DNA of 64,000 nt from Hymenoscyphus infarciens (lineage: Eukaryota > Ascomycota > Leotiomycetes > Helotiales > Helotiaceae): NCBI GenBank assembly GCA_001414345.1, contig LLCB01000291.1, forward strand, positions 1 through 64,000, in the 5' to 3' direction. Positions within the stretch are counted from its first letter, which is position 1, and each line of letters starts with the position of its first letter. Under the pieces are notes generated by a model. The model saw only the letters and a list, made by a program, of their open reading frames with translations. It had not been told where the DNA came from and made no database searches. The position numbers and the translations under genes were made by a program. Below are positions 23,946 through 39,000 of this stretch, in pieces.

Positions 23946-26900
23946 ATTCTAAAGACTTAAATACCTATTAAGATACTATAGCTTTATAGAGACTATATTC
24001 TTAATATATACTAAGTATTTAATAGGAGTATATTTATTAGTAGATTAAGACTCTATATCTTTATATATTATTTAAAACTTAGAGAAGCTAGTCTTTTTAT
24101 ATATAGATAGTAACTTTATAGAATAATTAGTATAAGAAGAAAAGAGAGAAAAGTCTCTTATAAGCTAATAACTTAAATACTCTAAATATCTTAAATATTC
24201 TATCTATTAATATTTAGGTAAGAGAAAATCTATTATTTATATAGAAATTATAAACTACCTTCTTTTAAAGCTATTTAAAAGGTTATTTAAATAAAAGAGA
24301 TATAAATAGAATAAAAGGTAGAAGATAGAAGAGCTTAAATTTAAGCTATAGAGGAAGCTAAGAGGCTAAGTAATATTTACTAAACCTCTTAATAATTACC
24401 TTTATATCTAGGAATTATATAGCTAGCTAAGGTATTAGTATAAACTTTATAAACTTTTAGCTTATAGTATATAGTTTAATATTATCTTAGATTTACTTAG
24501 ATTTAGTATTTATTATCTCCTTCTATACCTTTTAGTATTTACTTACTAACTCTAGTTAATTCTTCTTATAATATTAATTCTTTTAACCTTATTCCTACTA
24601 TTATATATAGTATTATATATTTATAGAACTTTTACTCTATATCTTTACTATATTAACTTATATATTATAGAGAAGTAAAAGAAGTAGTAAAAGAAGGACT
24701 AAGAATAAGATAAGTAAGAGTTAAATAGCTTATAGGTTTTCTAACTTAATATTATTTATAAGTCTACTTATTTATAGTTATAATATATTACCTTTCTATA
24801 TTATACTTATTTAGCTCTAGAGTTAATAGGTTTTATAGTTAGTATTTATTACTCTTTTTATTTTAATAATTATTACTCATAATCATATAGTCTAAACTCT
24901 AAATTTAACCTCTTATTCTTATCTAGTTCTTATCTTACTTCTACCTCGTCTTTATTATAATTCTTAGCCTATTCTTTTATATTTATTCTTATTTAAAATA
25001 TCTTCTAAAATTAATATTAATAATATTAAATATATCTATTAAGCTTTTAGATATACTACTATTTAAATAAAGATTAATAAATAAATTATATATAATATCT
25101 CTCTAAGATCTACTAATCTAGATTTATAATATTCTATTAAAGCTTATATAGTAAGAGTTCTATACTCTATTTATAAGTTAGTTATAAATATAATAATTAT
25201 TAGATTATTAGTAATAGTTTTAGACTATTTAAGAGATATAGAAAAGTATATAGAGATATACTATATATAATCTAGTATTTAAAGAATAATATAAATAATA
25301 TTTCTAAAATATAAAGTCTATATAAGAGCTTTTAGTACTATATTTTTTATTATTAAATACTAGCTCTTAAAATATTAGCTATTTCTATATATAGAATACT
25401 CTATATAAAGACTAGCTAAAGAATAGTATAATAAAGAGTAAGTGTTTTTAGTTAAAGAATATTATAATAAAAAGTAAGTATTTTAGTAATAGGTTTATAG
25501 AAAATCTATACTATTATTATAATTATAACTTAATTCTAAACCTATTAGAATTAGCTATTTTAATTATTTCTAAAAGTATACTTATTTTAATAATTTCTTA
25601 TTTATAGTCTCTTTTATACTCTTCTTTTCTTTATTAAAATCGAGCTTATATCTATTCTTCTTAGATTCTCCTTTAATTTCTTAATTCTTTATTATATTTA
25701 GTTTAATTTAAAAGTAGCTTAGAGGTTATTTAAGATCTCTTCTCTTTATATAGATTTTAAGCTAGATAAGATTAGTATAAACGAGTTTTTTTTACTTATA
25801 TAATAATTATATTCTAATACTCTTATTATTATAATTCTACTTAAATATTTATAGTAGCTAGAGTAGCTTATACGTTCTTATATACTTAATAAAGAATATA
25901 ATAAGTATTAATTATTAAAATCTAAAGTAAATCTTAAAAGCTTTAATTTAAATTATTAACTATATTAATTCTAGTAGAAGTATAAGTTAAAGAAGTATAA
26001 ATTAAAATCGTAGAAGTAATAGAAGAAACTATATTATTATACTCTATTATTTTAAAGGAATTAAGTATAGTTATTAAATTAGTTAAAATAGAAGTAAAAT
26101 CCTATTAATAGAACAGCTTTACTAAGAGTATTAATAAGTCTAACTAAGGCGATTTTACGCTTAATTCTAATAAATAACCTCTATTAAAGAGGAGTAAGAG
26201 ATATCTCTTTAATTATAATATATATATATTTTCTTATATTTATACTAGATTTTTATTACTAGTATTCTTTATAGTATTCTCTATAATAACATAATTATTA
26301 TTTTATCTAATTAATAATAGATACTCTTTATTTAATACTATATAATTCTTTTCCTTAGTTATTTCTAGTATTATTTTAATTAATATTCTATCTTTTAAAA
26401 AGTCTAACTCTATTTCTAGTTCTATTTCTATTATCTTATTAGAATTACTATATTTATATAAAAATAATAATAGTATTTAAGAAAAAAGAAGGTAATAGTT
26501 TTTAAATTACTTTTTAAAAAGTTAATAGTAATAAAGTTAGTTTTTATAATATAATTCTAATTAATTTTAGATTTATAATAGACTAAGATTATTAATTTAA
26601 TAATAGAATAAGTAGAAAAATAGTTTTAATTCTATATCTCTACTATTTATAATACTATATTTAAATAATATAGTAATAAGAGAGTATATAAATATACTAT
26701 CTTTTAAAAGATAACTAGTAGAAGATAGAGGTTTTTAGTAAAATTTAAAGTTAAAATATAATAAAGTTTTAAAAATTAATTAATAAAGTTAGTTATTAAA
26801 AAAGAAGTTATAATACTTAAATAGAATAATACTTATTTTAATAAATAATAATTAAAATAATAGATAAGAGGTTAATCTTTATAATAAAATGCTTTTTATA

Positions 26901-27137
26901 AATTAAGAAAAGTATATAATATTAAGAATTAGTATTCTTAATAAATTATAATATAAACTATTCTAATAACTATTATTAGATATAAGAAGAGAGTTCTTAT
27001 TTATAATATTTATATCTTACTTCTCTACCTCTCTCTCTTTTCTTATTATACCTAATTAAGCTTAGATTCTTAAACTATTCTAAAGTAGGCTTAGACTCCT
27101 TTCTACCTTTACTATACCTAACTTCTTTATTCTAAAG

Positions 27138-27180
27138 TTTAAGAGAATTTAGTAATTTTTTTAGTAAGAATAATAACTAT
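27138..27180 (+). repeat. 43-bp exact direct repeat, copy 2
   Basis: Second copy of the 43-bp sequence at 15095-15137, same orientation, 12,043 bp away. Confidence 0.7.
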
Positions 27181-27593
27181 AAAGTTAAGCCTTTAACTTT
27201 AAAGGAATATAACTTAATAACTATAACTTAAGATAATATAGAGTAAGAATAGAATAAAAAGTTATCTATTTTTCTATTATATTTAATTAAATAATAATTA
27301 TTTAAACTAATATTAACTAACTAGCTTTAAAGTAGATATATTCCTTTATAAAGTTAAAACTATACTTTATTCTTATAGCTTTTATTAGAGAATAAAAGAA
27401 ATAACTACTATATTATATACTTCTAGCTTATTATAATCTCTAAGTTTTATATAAATAGCTTTTAAATAAGTTATATAATATTACTTTTTAATAAACTAGT
27501 TATTATAAATAATAATAAAATATATAGAATTTCTAGTATTAAATAAACTATAAGCTAACTAAGTTATATAATAAATCTTTTTTATTTATAATA

Positions 27594-28055
27594 GTAATAT
27601 ATATTAGATTCTTAGTATTAGATTCCTAGTATTAAATTCTCTTATAATAGTAATATATATTAGATTTATATTATTAGATTCCTTTATAATAATAATATAT
27701 ATTTAATTTCTATTATTAAATTCTTTTAAAATTATAATATATATCTAATTCCTAGTATTAGATTTATAATAATAATATATATCTAATTTCTATTATTAGA
27801 TTTCTTTATAAAAGTAATATATATCTAATTCTTATTATTAGATTCTTTTAAAATTATAATATATATTTAATTCCTAGTATTAGATTTATAATAGTATTAT
27901 ATATCTAATTTCTATTATTAGATTCCTTTATAAAAGTAATATATATCTAATTCCTATTATTAGATTTCTTTATAATAATAATATATATCTAATTCCTATT
28001 ATTAGATTCTTTTATAATAGTAATATATGTCTAATTCCTAATATTAGATAAACTA
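27594..28055 (+). repeat. Tandem array built on TAGTATTAGAT / ATATATCTAATT
   Basis: About ten units of roughly 45-50 bp alternating AATATATATCTAATTCC and TATTATTAGATTC, with inserted TTTATAATA or TTTAAAATT spacers. The core AGTATTAGAT is also the core of the array at 35215-36060, so the two look related. Confidence 0.65.
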
Positions 28056-31000
28056 TAGCCTATTTAAGCTATATACTAAGTAGTATTATATTATAGCTTA
28101 TTTTTTAGTTTATAAATAAAATATATTTAGTAATATAAAAATTAGAAAAACGCTAATAAAACTAGTAGCTTTAATTAAATAAGTATTTATTATTATATAA
28201 GATATTATTAATTAAGAACTTTATAAACTCTAATTATAGGTTTTAATTAAATAGGTATTTATTATTATATAAGATATTACTAATTAAGAACTCTATAAAC
28301 TCTAATTCTTATAAGTTCTCTACTCTCTATTTAAAAGAAATTATAACCTATTAATAGCGTCTTAACCTCTCTAAGTAAATAACTTAATACTATACTAGTA
28401 AGATTATACTATTAATCTCTTAAATATTAGTAATTTTAACTCTTATTTAGCTAAACTACTAGCTAATAAGATTATTCTATTAACTATTTAAAGCTACTTA
28501 GAATTATAGATTATTAGAACTTCTTATATACTTTAAAAGTAGAGATTATAAAATAAATATCTTAGCTTTTAATACTACTTTTACTTTAGTATTCTTATTA
28601 GAAGTATAAACCTTAGTTAACTACTTTAAAAGACCTTTTAAATTAAGAAGACCTAATTATTAAATTAGTAAGTTTTAGTTATAAAGCTAGAAAGGAGACT
28701 TACTAAGTTCTAGGTTATTAATAGAGATAAGATTTACTCCTCTTTTCTTAGAATTTAAAACTTATAATTAAATTTTTAAGTTATCTTTTAGGTTACCTTT
28801 CTTAGTTTCTTATATATTATTATTTAAAGAAGTATTAGATCTTAAAGTAAAAGTAGAAGTATTTATAATAGAAATCTAAGAATTAGAATAATCTAGTTTA
28901 GAATATAAAAGTAGTAACTAAGAAGTACTTAGTATTACTAAATTTTTATTATTTAATAAGAACTCTTTAATTAAGATATTTAGTTATATAAAACTAAGTT
29001 AGTCTTTTACTAAATCACTTATAAAATTAATATCTTTTAGAATATTCTTAGTCTATTATTCTTTTAAAGATTTTTATAAAAAATTATTAAAATCTAGTAA
29101 TTAATCTTCTTTTAGAAATTAATACTTATTTTTAAAAGATAAATAAGAAATAAAAAGTCTAGAGAAATAAACTCTAGGAATGTTTTATTTAGCTTTTATA
29201 ATCTAAAAGAAAGTTCTTAAATTATTATAAAAAGGTAAGATTATAAGTAATTTTAGTATAATAGAGAGGTAGATATTAGTAGATAGTAATCTTTACTTTA
29301 ATATAGATATATTACTATCTCTACTTAGAAGGTTTATAAAGAGAAATCCTTTTAGAAAAAGGCCTCTAGTAATAGAAACTTATAAAAACCTATATATATT
29401 CTACTTAGTAATTAAATTTAACTATTTATAAGATTAAGATCTAAGAGTAATAACCTTATTTCTAGCTAGTATAATTATTTTAATACTTTAAATAATATTT
29501 AGTTATATAAATAAAGCTTAAGTTAAAGCCTTAGCTAAAATTTTAGAATAAACCTTAAAAAGGCCTTTAAGTTTTATAGGTTTAGGTATTAGCTATCTTA
29601 TAAGTTTAAGCGTCTTAGTAGATCTTAGAAAAATAATTAGTAAAAGTATATAATAAAAGAAAGACTTATTTACTTACTAATAATACTATTAATTAATTAT
29701 TTTAAATTATTTTACTTAGATAATAACTATTTATATCTCTACTTTATAATTTTTATTTATATATCTATTAATACCTTTTATAAAAGGGTTTTTTTAAACT
29801 AAGACTTACTATTTATAACCTTAAAGCCTAATAGCTAAGACTCTATCTCTTTACTCTACTTAAATAAAAGATATATTTTAAACTTATTAGAGATCTTTAA
29901 AGTAAATAAATTAGCTTTATTTATAATATTCTTATAATCTAAAATTTATTTTAAAATACTTTAAAATATAAAATATTCTTTATATTTCCTTAACTATATT
30001 ATAAATTTATTTAAAAAATATATTTAAATAGTCTTATTATAGATTTAAAAGATATCTAGTATTATTTTAGTATTTATAAATAAATTTTTAATTAACTAGA
30101 GCTTATACTTAATTATCTTTACTTTAATTCTTAAAGACTTAATCTTATATTTAATCCTTTATTATATTTTTATACTAATCTTATTTTTATAAATACTAAA
30201 ACCTATTTTTACTAACTAGTAGGCTTAAAGCTTTAATTTAGCTTTCTTATTTAATTCTAACTTCTAGTTATTAAGATCTTTCTTTAATAAAGCTAAGATA
30301 TCTTTTATTATAATATTAAAATTCTTAAGAACTTTATTACTATATTATATTTTTACTCTTCTAATAAGTATAATAATATCTAATTTTCTAATTTTTTCTA
30401 GCTTATTAAAAGAAAGATATATATTTATAATAGTAAGATAGCTCTACTAAGATTTTAAAAGTTAATACTAAAGTACTTATACCTAGAACTTATCTTATAG
30501 TATTTTTTAGTTTTTATTCTTATATTTATTAATATAGAATTTCTAGTATATTATTAAAATAAGATCTAGAATTAGAATATTAAAAAATAGATAATACTTA
30601 TTTTTAGAATTATCTAAGTAATAAATTTAAGATCTAATAGTCTTAGAATTAAGATTATTATTATTATTATTATTTAATAATATTAATATAGTTATTATAT
30701 TATATATTATTTTAATATCTTCTAAAATAACTAATAACTCTATTTTTAATAAATTTTCTTTAAATATATTATTACTACTAGCTATAGTAAAAGTAATATT
30801 ATTAAACTTAAGAATATCTATAGCCTACTTATCTCTCTCTTCTAAATCCTTACTTTATACTCTTACTACTTATCTTATATATTTCTTTTATTTATTTACT
30901 TTCTAATTTCTATTATATTACTTTATCTCTTATTTTAGAGATTTCTATAAAGTAACTCTTATAGTATATATCTATCTCTTAAAATCTTCTAACTTAGATA

Positions 31001-34000
31001 GTATATTAATCTAGTATATATTATATATAATTATCTAATAAAGCTTAAAAGAGTACTCTATATTAGCTATTATATAATAGTACTATATTAGATAGCTTTA
31101 AGGAATATAGAGCTAGTCTAGATTAATTAGTATATCTTAAAATTACTTAAGTTAAGAAAGTAAAATAAATAAACTATATAATAATCTTTTTTATAAGTTA
31201 TAATTTAAAGCTATATAAAGATATCTATTAAATAAGTTAATATTAAATAGGTTAATAGTAAACTAGAGGTTTTACTAGAGATATAAATATAATAGATACT
31301 TAGCTACTTAGCTATAACTAGTATTATATACTATATATTAGTAAAGTCTCTACCTTTTAAAGATAAGCTTAATATAAGATTAACTATCTCTTATTTAATA
31401 ACCTTTATAAGTAGTACTATATCTACTAATATAATTATTAATTTATAGCTACTTTAAACTAAAGTTATAATAGTATATTAGACTATTTCTATTAAATCTA
31501 AGCGTTCTAACTATAATATCTTAGCTATTTAATAAACTAAAGCTTAAGTTATTAGTTAAGTAGTATACTACTATTTATAGTAATCTACTAATATTTTACT
31601 ATAAAGAATAGTTTAAAATATTATATAATAATTCTATTAATCTCTTACTTATAAAATAGAAAATATTTCTATAAGATAAGGTTTATTTCTTACTTATTTA
31701 TTTAATAGTCTTCTAAGATATTATAGAAATTATATATCTTTCTTAAAAAGTTATAGTCTTAGTTACTTTTACTTCTAAAGTAAACTTAAAAGCCTTATAT
31801 AAAGCTTCTAGCTATTATATTACTAACCTTAACTAACTCTTCTACTAAAAAGCCTTAAACTATAACTAAGTCTTAAACTATAACTAAGTCTTAAACTATA
31901 AATACCTTATAATTTACTTAGTTATACTCTCCTTCTTCTATACCTACTATAAACTTATATATAACTTTAAAAGATATATTATATTATAACTTAATAGACT
32001 ATAAATCTTATAATATATTTAAATCTATATTAAATACTACTATAGTTTATAAACTATTCTCCTTAGTTTTAGTATAGTAGAGCTTAATCTTTTCTATAAG
32101 TACTAATAATAATATAGTTATTAGTAAAACCTTCCTTTCTACTCTTCTATCTAGCTTTTCTATAAGTACTAATAATAATATAGTTATTAATAGAACCTCT
32201 ATTTCTACTTTATAACTTAATACTAGTAATAATAATCTAGAGTAAGAGTCTACTTTAACTATATCTATTACTTCTAGTAATATAAGTTTTATTAATAATT
32301 ATATATTAGATTCTATAATAATAGATTTAGATATTAGTAGTACTAACTAAGGCTCTCTTACTAACTAAAAGAAGGCCTTAGCTAATCCTTTCTTTTAAAC
32401 TAGATTCTATAATAAAGTGTTATTATTTATTAAGAGATAAATTAGGTTTATAAAAGTAATTAATAATTAGATTAATATTATAGTAAATAATATATATAAG
32501 GTACTAAATATTAATATAACTCTTAAAGAGTACTAAGTTATAAGTAATAGTAAGATTTTTATTAAAGATAAAACTAACTTACTTACTTCTTTTATTCTAT
32601 AAACGTTTATATAAGTTTACTATTTTATTAAAGTGTTTTTAAAAAAGAATAACTTTCTTATAAAATCTATTAAATATTATTAAGATTTATAGAGTAAGAA
32701 ATATTATATATATCTTACTTATAGCTTAGTATTAAAAAGTAAATTAAAATATATTAATTTAACTATAATTATTAAAACTAGTATAAGATTCTTATATTAA
32801 ATATAACTCTTATACTACTCTTATTATATCTAAAAATTTCTTAGAGTTCTTTTAAGTTATTATTATATACTATTTTTTAGATATTTAAGAAGAAGTAAAG
32901 TTAAAAGGTTATTAATCTTTTTATATTTCTAATATTTAATATTTAAAAAGAGAGGTTAAAGAGCTTAATCTTTCTATATTTCTAATATTTAAATATTTAA
33001 AGTTTATTATAAGAAAATACTTAATAAATTAATAATTTAAATATTAATTAAAAAGTTAACTACTTTATTATCTAATTAAGAGGTCTAGTTAAAGAGTTAA
33101 TAAGTCTATACTTAGTCTATACTTAGTTTTTAGTCTTTTCTTTTTCTTTTACTTATATTCTTTATATATTTTACTTAATAGAGTTAAAAAAAGTATATAA
33201 AGAAATATAAAGTATCTATTAATATAAATTTTCTACTATTATAAATATAAAATATTCTATCTTTCTATCTTAGCTATAAATTAGTTTCTATCTTAGTTAT
33301 AAATTAGTTTCTACCTTAGCTATAAATCTATTTCTATTTTAACTATATTTTACTATTCTATTTCTAGCCTTATTTAGATCTTATAGTACTTTTCTTTAAA
33401 AATAAGTAAAAAACTAATTAATTTTAAAAGAATATTAAAAGGATTTAATAAAGTAAATAATACTTTATAAAATAAAAGAAATAAATTCTTTTATTTATAA
33501 AGTTTTTAATAGTTTTTTAAGATAATTTCTTAAAATAATTTCTTAAAATAATTAATTTTATAAGATAATTTTATAAGAATATTAATATAAATATTTCTAA
33601 GCTTTAAAATATAAACTCTTCTACTTTAAAACTTATATTAGATAGTTATAGCTTTTTAAAGTATCTATTATTTATTATAAATCTTAATAGTATATAGTAA
33701 TATAATAATAAGTAGCTCTTAAAAGAGTAGCTTCTAAAAGCAAGTCTTTAGTTTTATTATTTTAATTTTCTAAAAGACTTATATATAATTATTTTAAATT
33801 AAAATTATACTAGCTTTAATATAATCTAATAGCTTAAAATTACTAATAAATAAAAACTAGTAATAAGTTATAAGTTTAAAGATACTAGAGATTAAATCTA
33901 ATTAAATTAAAATATATAGTTAGTAGTAGTTAATATTAATAATAATAGGTTACGTTTCTAAAAACTAATAAGTAGTAAGTAATAAGAGACTAGTAGAGTA

Positions 34001-35214
34001 AAAGCGTCTAGTTAATATATAATATATATTAATTAAAAAAAAAGTATATTTATATTTTATATTAGTAAGTATAATAAGTATAGTAAGATATAGTTTTATT
34101 CTAAGAAATAGTATAGATACTTATATTTATAAAGCTTTTATTAAGATATTATATTACTTTAAAATACTTTAATACTTTAATAAAGAGAATCTATAAGAAT
34201 TTATAAAAGATAAGCTAATTAATTAAATAGACTAAGAAAGGATATTTTTTAAGAAGTTAGTAGATAAGTATAGTTTTATTTTAAAAAAGGATAGTTTTAT
34301 TACTAGTAACTTTATTATTATATACTATATTAGAACTTATATTTATTAAATCTATTTAAACTATATTTAATTTTAAGAGAAAGTTAAATTTAATTATCTA
34401 TTTTTAATTATTTATTATTTAACTTATTTTAAAGATATATCCTTTTTTAGATCTTATTTTTATCTTTTAATATTATCTACTTCTTTTATTTATTACTCTA
34501 TTTATTTACTTTATTTATAATAGATTTAGCTTTTAAATACTTCTTAATTACTTTAGTTAGTAGAGGCTTTCTAGTTATAGTTACTATTATCTACTATTTA
34601 AGTAATATTTAATATATATTTTAGAAATCTTATAATAAATATAACTAATTCTTTAATAGTAAATATATTAAAACTAAAGATAGAGAAAATAGAAGCTTAA
34701 GTATACTTATTTAAAATATCTAGTTTATATATTAACTTCTTTATTAACTTCTTTTTAATATAGTTTTACTTCTTTTATTATAAAGTCTACTTTATTTATT
34801 ATTAATTATTATAACCTTTCTTTAATAACTTCTCTATTAACTTCTTTATTAACTTCTTTTTAATATAGCTTTACTTCTTTTACTATAAAACCTACTTTAT
34901 TTACTATTAATTATTATAACTTCTTTTTTATAACTTTAGCTCTTTTTTATTATAGACCTTCTTTTATTACTATCTTCTATCCTTTATTATAATAGCTAAA
35001 ATAAAATAATATATAATATTTATAGAAAATTAGATTTATATAAAAACCTTTATTTTTTAGTTTAGTAGTAAGAAGCTTCTATTTTTTAGTTTATTATTAC
35101 TAGAACTTCTTATATAAGCCTATAGTAGGTTTTAGAAGCTAATTTTTATTATTATATATCTACTATCTTACTATTATAAGTTAGAATATTTCTAATTTTT
35201 AAAATTAGTTATTT

Positions 35215-36060
35215 TATTATAATAAGGTTATTTAATTTTTTCTAATCTCTAGTATTAGATATTCTATTTTTTTTAATCTCTAGTATTAGATATTCTAGTT
35301 ATAGGTATTATCTTTAATTAACTATTTCTAGTCTTATTTTTTTTAATTCTAAGTATTAGATATTCTACTTATATTAGAATAGCTAGTTTAGAAATAGCTA
35401 ATCTAAGTTAATTTTTTCTAATTCTTAATATTAGATATTCTATTTTTTTTAATCTTTAGTATTAGATATTTTATTTTTTTTAATCTCTAGTATTAGATAT
35501 TCTAGTTATAAGTATTATTTTTAATTAACTATTTCTAATCTTATTTTTTCTAATCTTAAGTATTAGATATTTTACTTATATTAGAATAGTTAGTCTAGAG
35601 ATAGCTAGTCTAGGTCTATTTTTTCTAATCCTTAGTATTAGATACTTTATTTATAAGTATTATTAATCTTAAGTATTAGATATTCTACTTATATTAGAAT
35701 AGCTAGTCTAAGAATAAGTAGTCTATTTTTTCTAATCTCTAGTATTAGATATTCTATTTTTTCTAATCCTTAGTATTAGATACTTTACTTATAAGTATTA
35801 TCTTAACTAACTATTTCTAATCTTATTTTTTCTAATCTTAAGTATTAGATATTCTACTTATATAAAAATAGCTAGTCTATTTTTTCTAATCTTTAGTATT
35901 AGATATTCTATTTTTTTTAATCCTTAGTATTAGATACTCTATATTATTCTTAGTTAACTTACTAGAATTATTCCTAATTTCTAGAATTAGATTATTTAAT
36001 AGCCTATTTAAGTATTTTATTCTAAATCTTTTTAATTCTTAGTATAAGATAAATTACTAG
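35215..36060 (+). repeat. Tandem array with TAGTATTAGATATTCT core
   Basis: Around twenty occurrences of a core AGTATTAGATATTCT preceded by TTTTTTCTAATC, interleaved with a longer motif containing TTATATTAGAATAGCTAGTC. Unit length is irregular (about 30 to 75 bp). There is no coding potential. Confidence 0.65.
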
Positions 36061-39000
36061 CTAGTTATAATCTTTATAAGATAAGCTATAATAAATTAAC
36101 CTTTTTTAAATAGGTAAAATCTAAAAGTACTTATAGATATCTAAACTCTAATTAAATTAAAAATATATTATAACTACTATTTATATCTAATATACTTATT
36201 TATATTTTAGCTTAATAATAAATAGCTTTTTAAATAAATAGTATACTTTTATCTAATTTATATTAGTTATATACTAACTTTATAAATATAATCCTCTAAT
36301 TACTTTATATCTTAGCTCTAGTACTTAGTATATAACTAGTATTCTATCTAAGTAGTAAGTTTTAACTAATTTATATAAGATATAATAGAGTTAAAATAAT
36401 AAAAACTATTAAAACCTTTTAAAAGTTTAAAAAGTATAAAAATATACTTTTTAGAATAGTATATTTTAGTATTAATAATTAAAAAAGATTTAAAATAAAA
36501 GATTTATAAATTATTTATTTCTTAGATAAGACTATTTATATCTAATATACTAAATAGAGAGGAACTAGTCTTTAAAGTATATAGTCTTAATAATATTAAT
36601 AAAGAGTATTACTAGTTTTTTATTAAATATAATAAATTAAATATATTAGATATAAAAAGACTAAATAAGAAGGATTTTAGGTTTCTAGTTAATCTAAAAC
36701 TCTATATACTTAATAATCTTAATCTACTAGCTATTATATAAAAGAAATTAGTTTATTTTATCTTAAAATAAACTATAATTATTTAAAACTTTTAAATTAC
36801 TAGTTACTATTTTATAAAAGATAAGATAAGTATTATAAAAAACTCTATAATTAAGAAACTATAAAATACTCTTATTAAGTTATTAGGATTTAATAATCTT
36901 TTTTATAACTTTACTATTTATTCTATTTTTAAAGAAAAACTTTATTATATTATAAAGTATTTAAAAAATCTTTTAATATAATAATTTACTTTTTATATTT
37001 ATTAAGATAGAAAAAGATTTTAGGTTTTTTAATATAAATAATAATAAGAAAAATATAAGAAATTAGATTAAGATAAGATAATTAAGTTACTAAATTAGCT
37101 TATAAATAATCTAAGTATATTTTAAGATTTATAATAGTATAAAAATACTATTATACTACTAATATATACTAGTAAATAGTATCTTATTTTAAAGAATATT
37201 AAAGAGTTAATAGAGATTCTAAAAAGTATTTAAAAATCTTTTAATTTAAGCTTAAATATTAATCTTATTATAAAAGCTTAATAAGGTATTTTTTTCTAAT
37301 TAAGAGTTTTAATTATAAAAGATAAACTAGATAGTATTAATAGATTAGAATTTACTAAAGACTTAAAATAAGGTTTATATTAAAATTCTTATATTAAAAT
37401 TCTTATATTATAAAACTTAAAATCTATATTTTAAATAGCTAGTAACTCTTAAAAATAACTTTTATCTAATAATAATTAAATATATAAAAAAAGATAAAGG
37501 TTAGATTAAGAAATTATCTTTTTAGTATATAATTTATAATTTATAATAGATTTTATACTTTAGTTATAATTAGAGTTAAAGTGTTTTAAATAAAGGTTTT
37601 TATACTAGTAATATTATTTTTATTAGTTAGTATATTAAATAAAATCTATTAATCTACTATTATTAAATTATTAATCTAGTATAGTTTAGATAGAACTAGA
37701 CTAGCTTATATAGCTAGAATAATATAGAAAAACTAGATCTACTTTAAATAACTATAAGTTAACTAGTACTATTTAATATAACTATATAACTACTATACCT
37801 AAACCGCCTACCTCTTAAAATTACTTATATAACTTAATTATTCTTTTATAATAGTTTTTAGAAAAATATTATTAATAGCTCTTAAAAAAGACTAGTATAT
37901 ATTACTTTCTATACTTCTTTAATAGGTTTATTTTTTCTTTAATATTTTAACTAAACTATTTTAGAATCTAACTTACTACTTTTAGAAACTAGCTTAATAT
38001 ATATACTCTTTAGCTTTTCTTTATTAAAGAGTTATTAATATATCTTAGAGAATACTATATTAAAACTAGCTAATATTTATATATTAATATTATAAAAAAT
38101 ATTATACTTACTAGATAAGGAAGAATATACTATTATAGATATAGATATTTCTAACTAAATATCCTTTATACTATTTACTATATATAGAATACTAGTTAAA
38201 GTATAAAGGATTATATTCTTATTAGAACTAGTTATATAGACTCTATATAAGAATAGAAGATTTTAAACTAAGGTAAATCTAATATTAGATATAAAGAACT
38301 CTCTAATATAAATAAAAGAAGTAAAGAGGTCTATTCTAAGGCTAGCTATATTATATAGCTATTTATAGTAAGTGTTTTTATTAGAATTTAAGAAGTAGGT
38401 TTTATTCTTTTTATAAATAGTATATCTTTAGTCTATAATATAGTATATTACTTTATATCTATATACTTTAAGATTTTTAATCTATTTTAGTTAGTTTAAT
38501 ATTTATTAAATAAGTAATATAAAACTTATATTATTATCTATTAAATTAATAGTATTATTTATATATTTCTTATAATAATTTTTAAATCTAATCTTCTATT
38601 TATTAATTTCTTATTAAAAACTTTTATACTTCTTAATTTTATTATATAAAATATTAAATTTATAAATAGCTTTATTATTTAACTTTTTTCTTTTTTTATT
38701 ACTAAGTTATTAATATTTTAAAGAAAGCTACTATAAGCTTTATCTACTAATCTTATTATTATTAAGGTCTTTATTTCTTTTATTATATTTTTTATATTTT
38801 TTTAAAATAAACTATTTATTCTTCTATTAAAATAAAGTCTATATATTATATTATTAAATAAATAAGAGCTAATAATTAAGGTTCTTATAATTTTTTTTAA
38901 GATATTTATAAATAGTATTAAGTTCTACTCCTTTAAAATAAGTAACTATATAAATTTTATTCTTAAACTCTCTAAATAAATCATCTAGCTAGGTTTAGAC

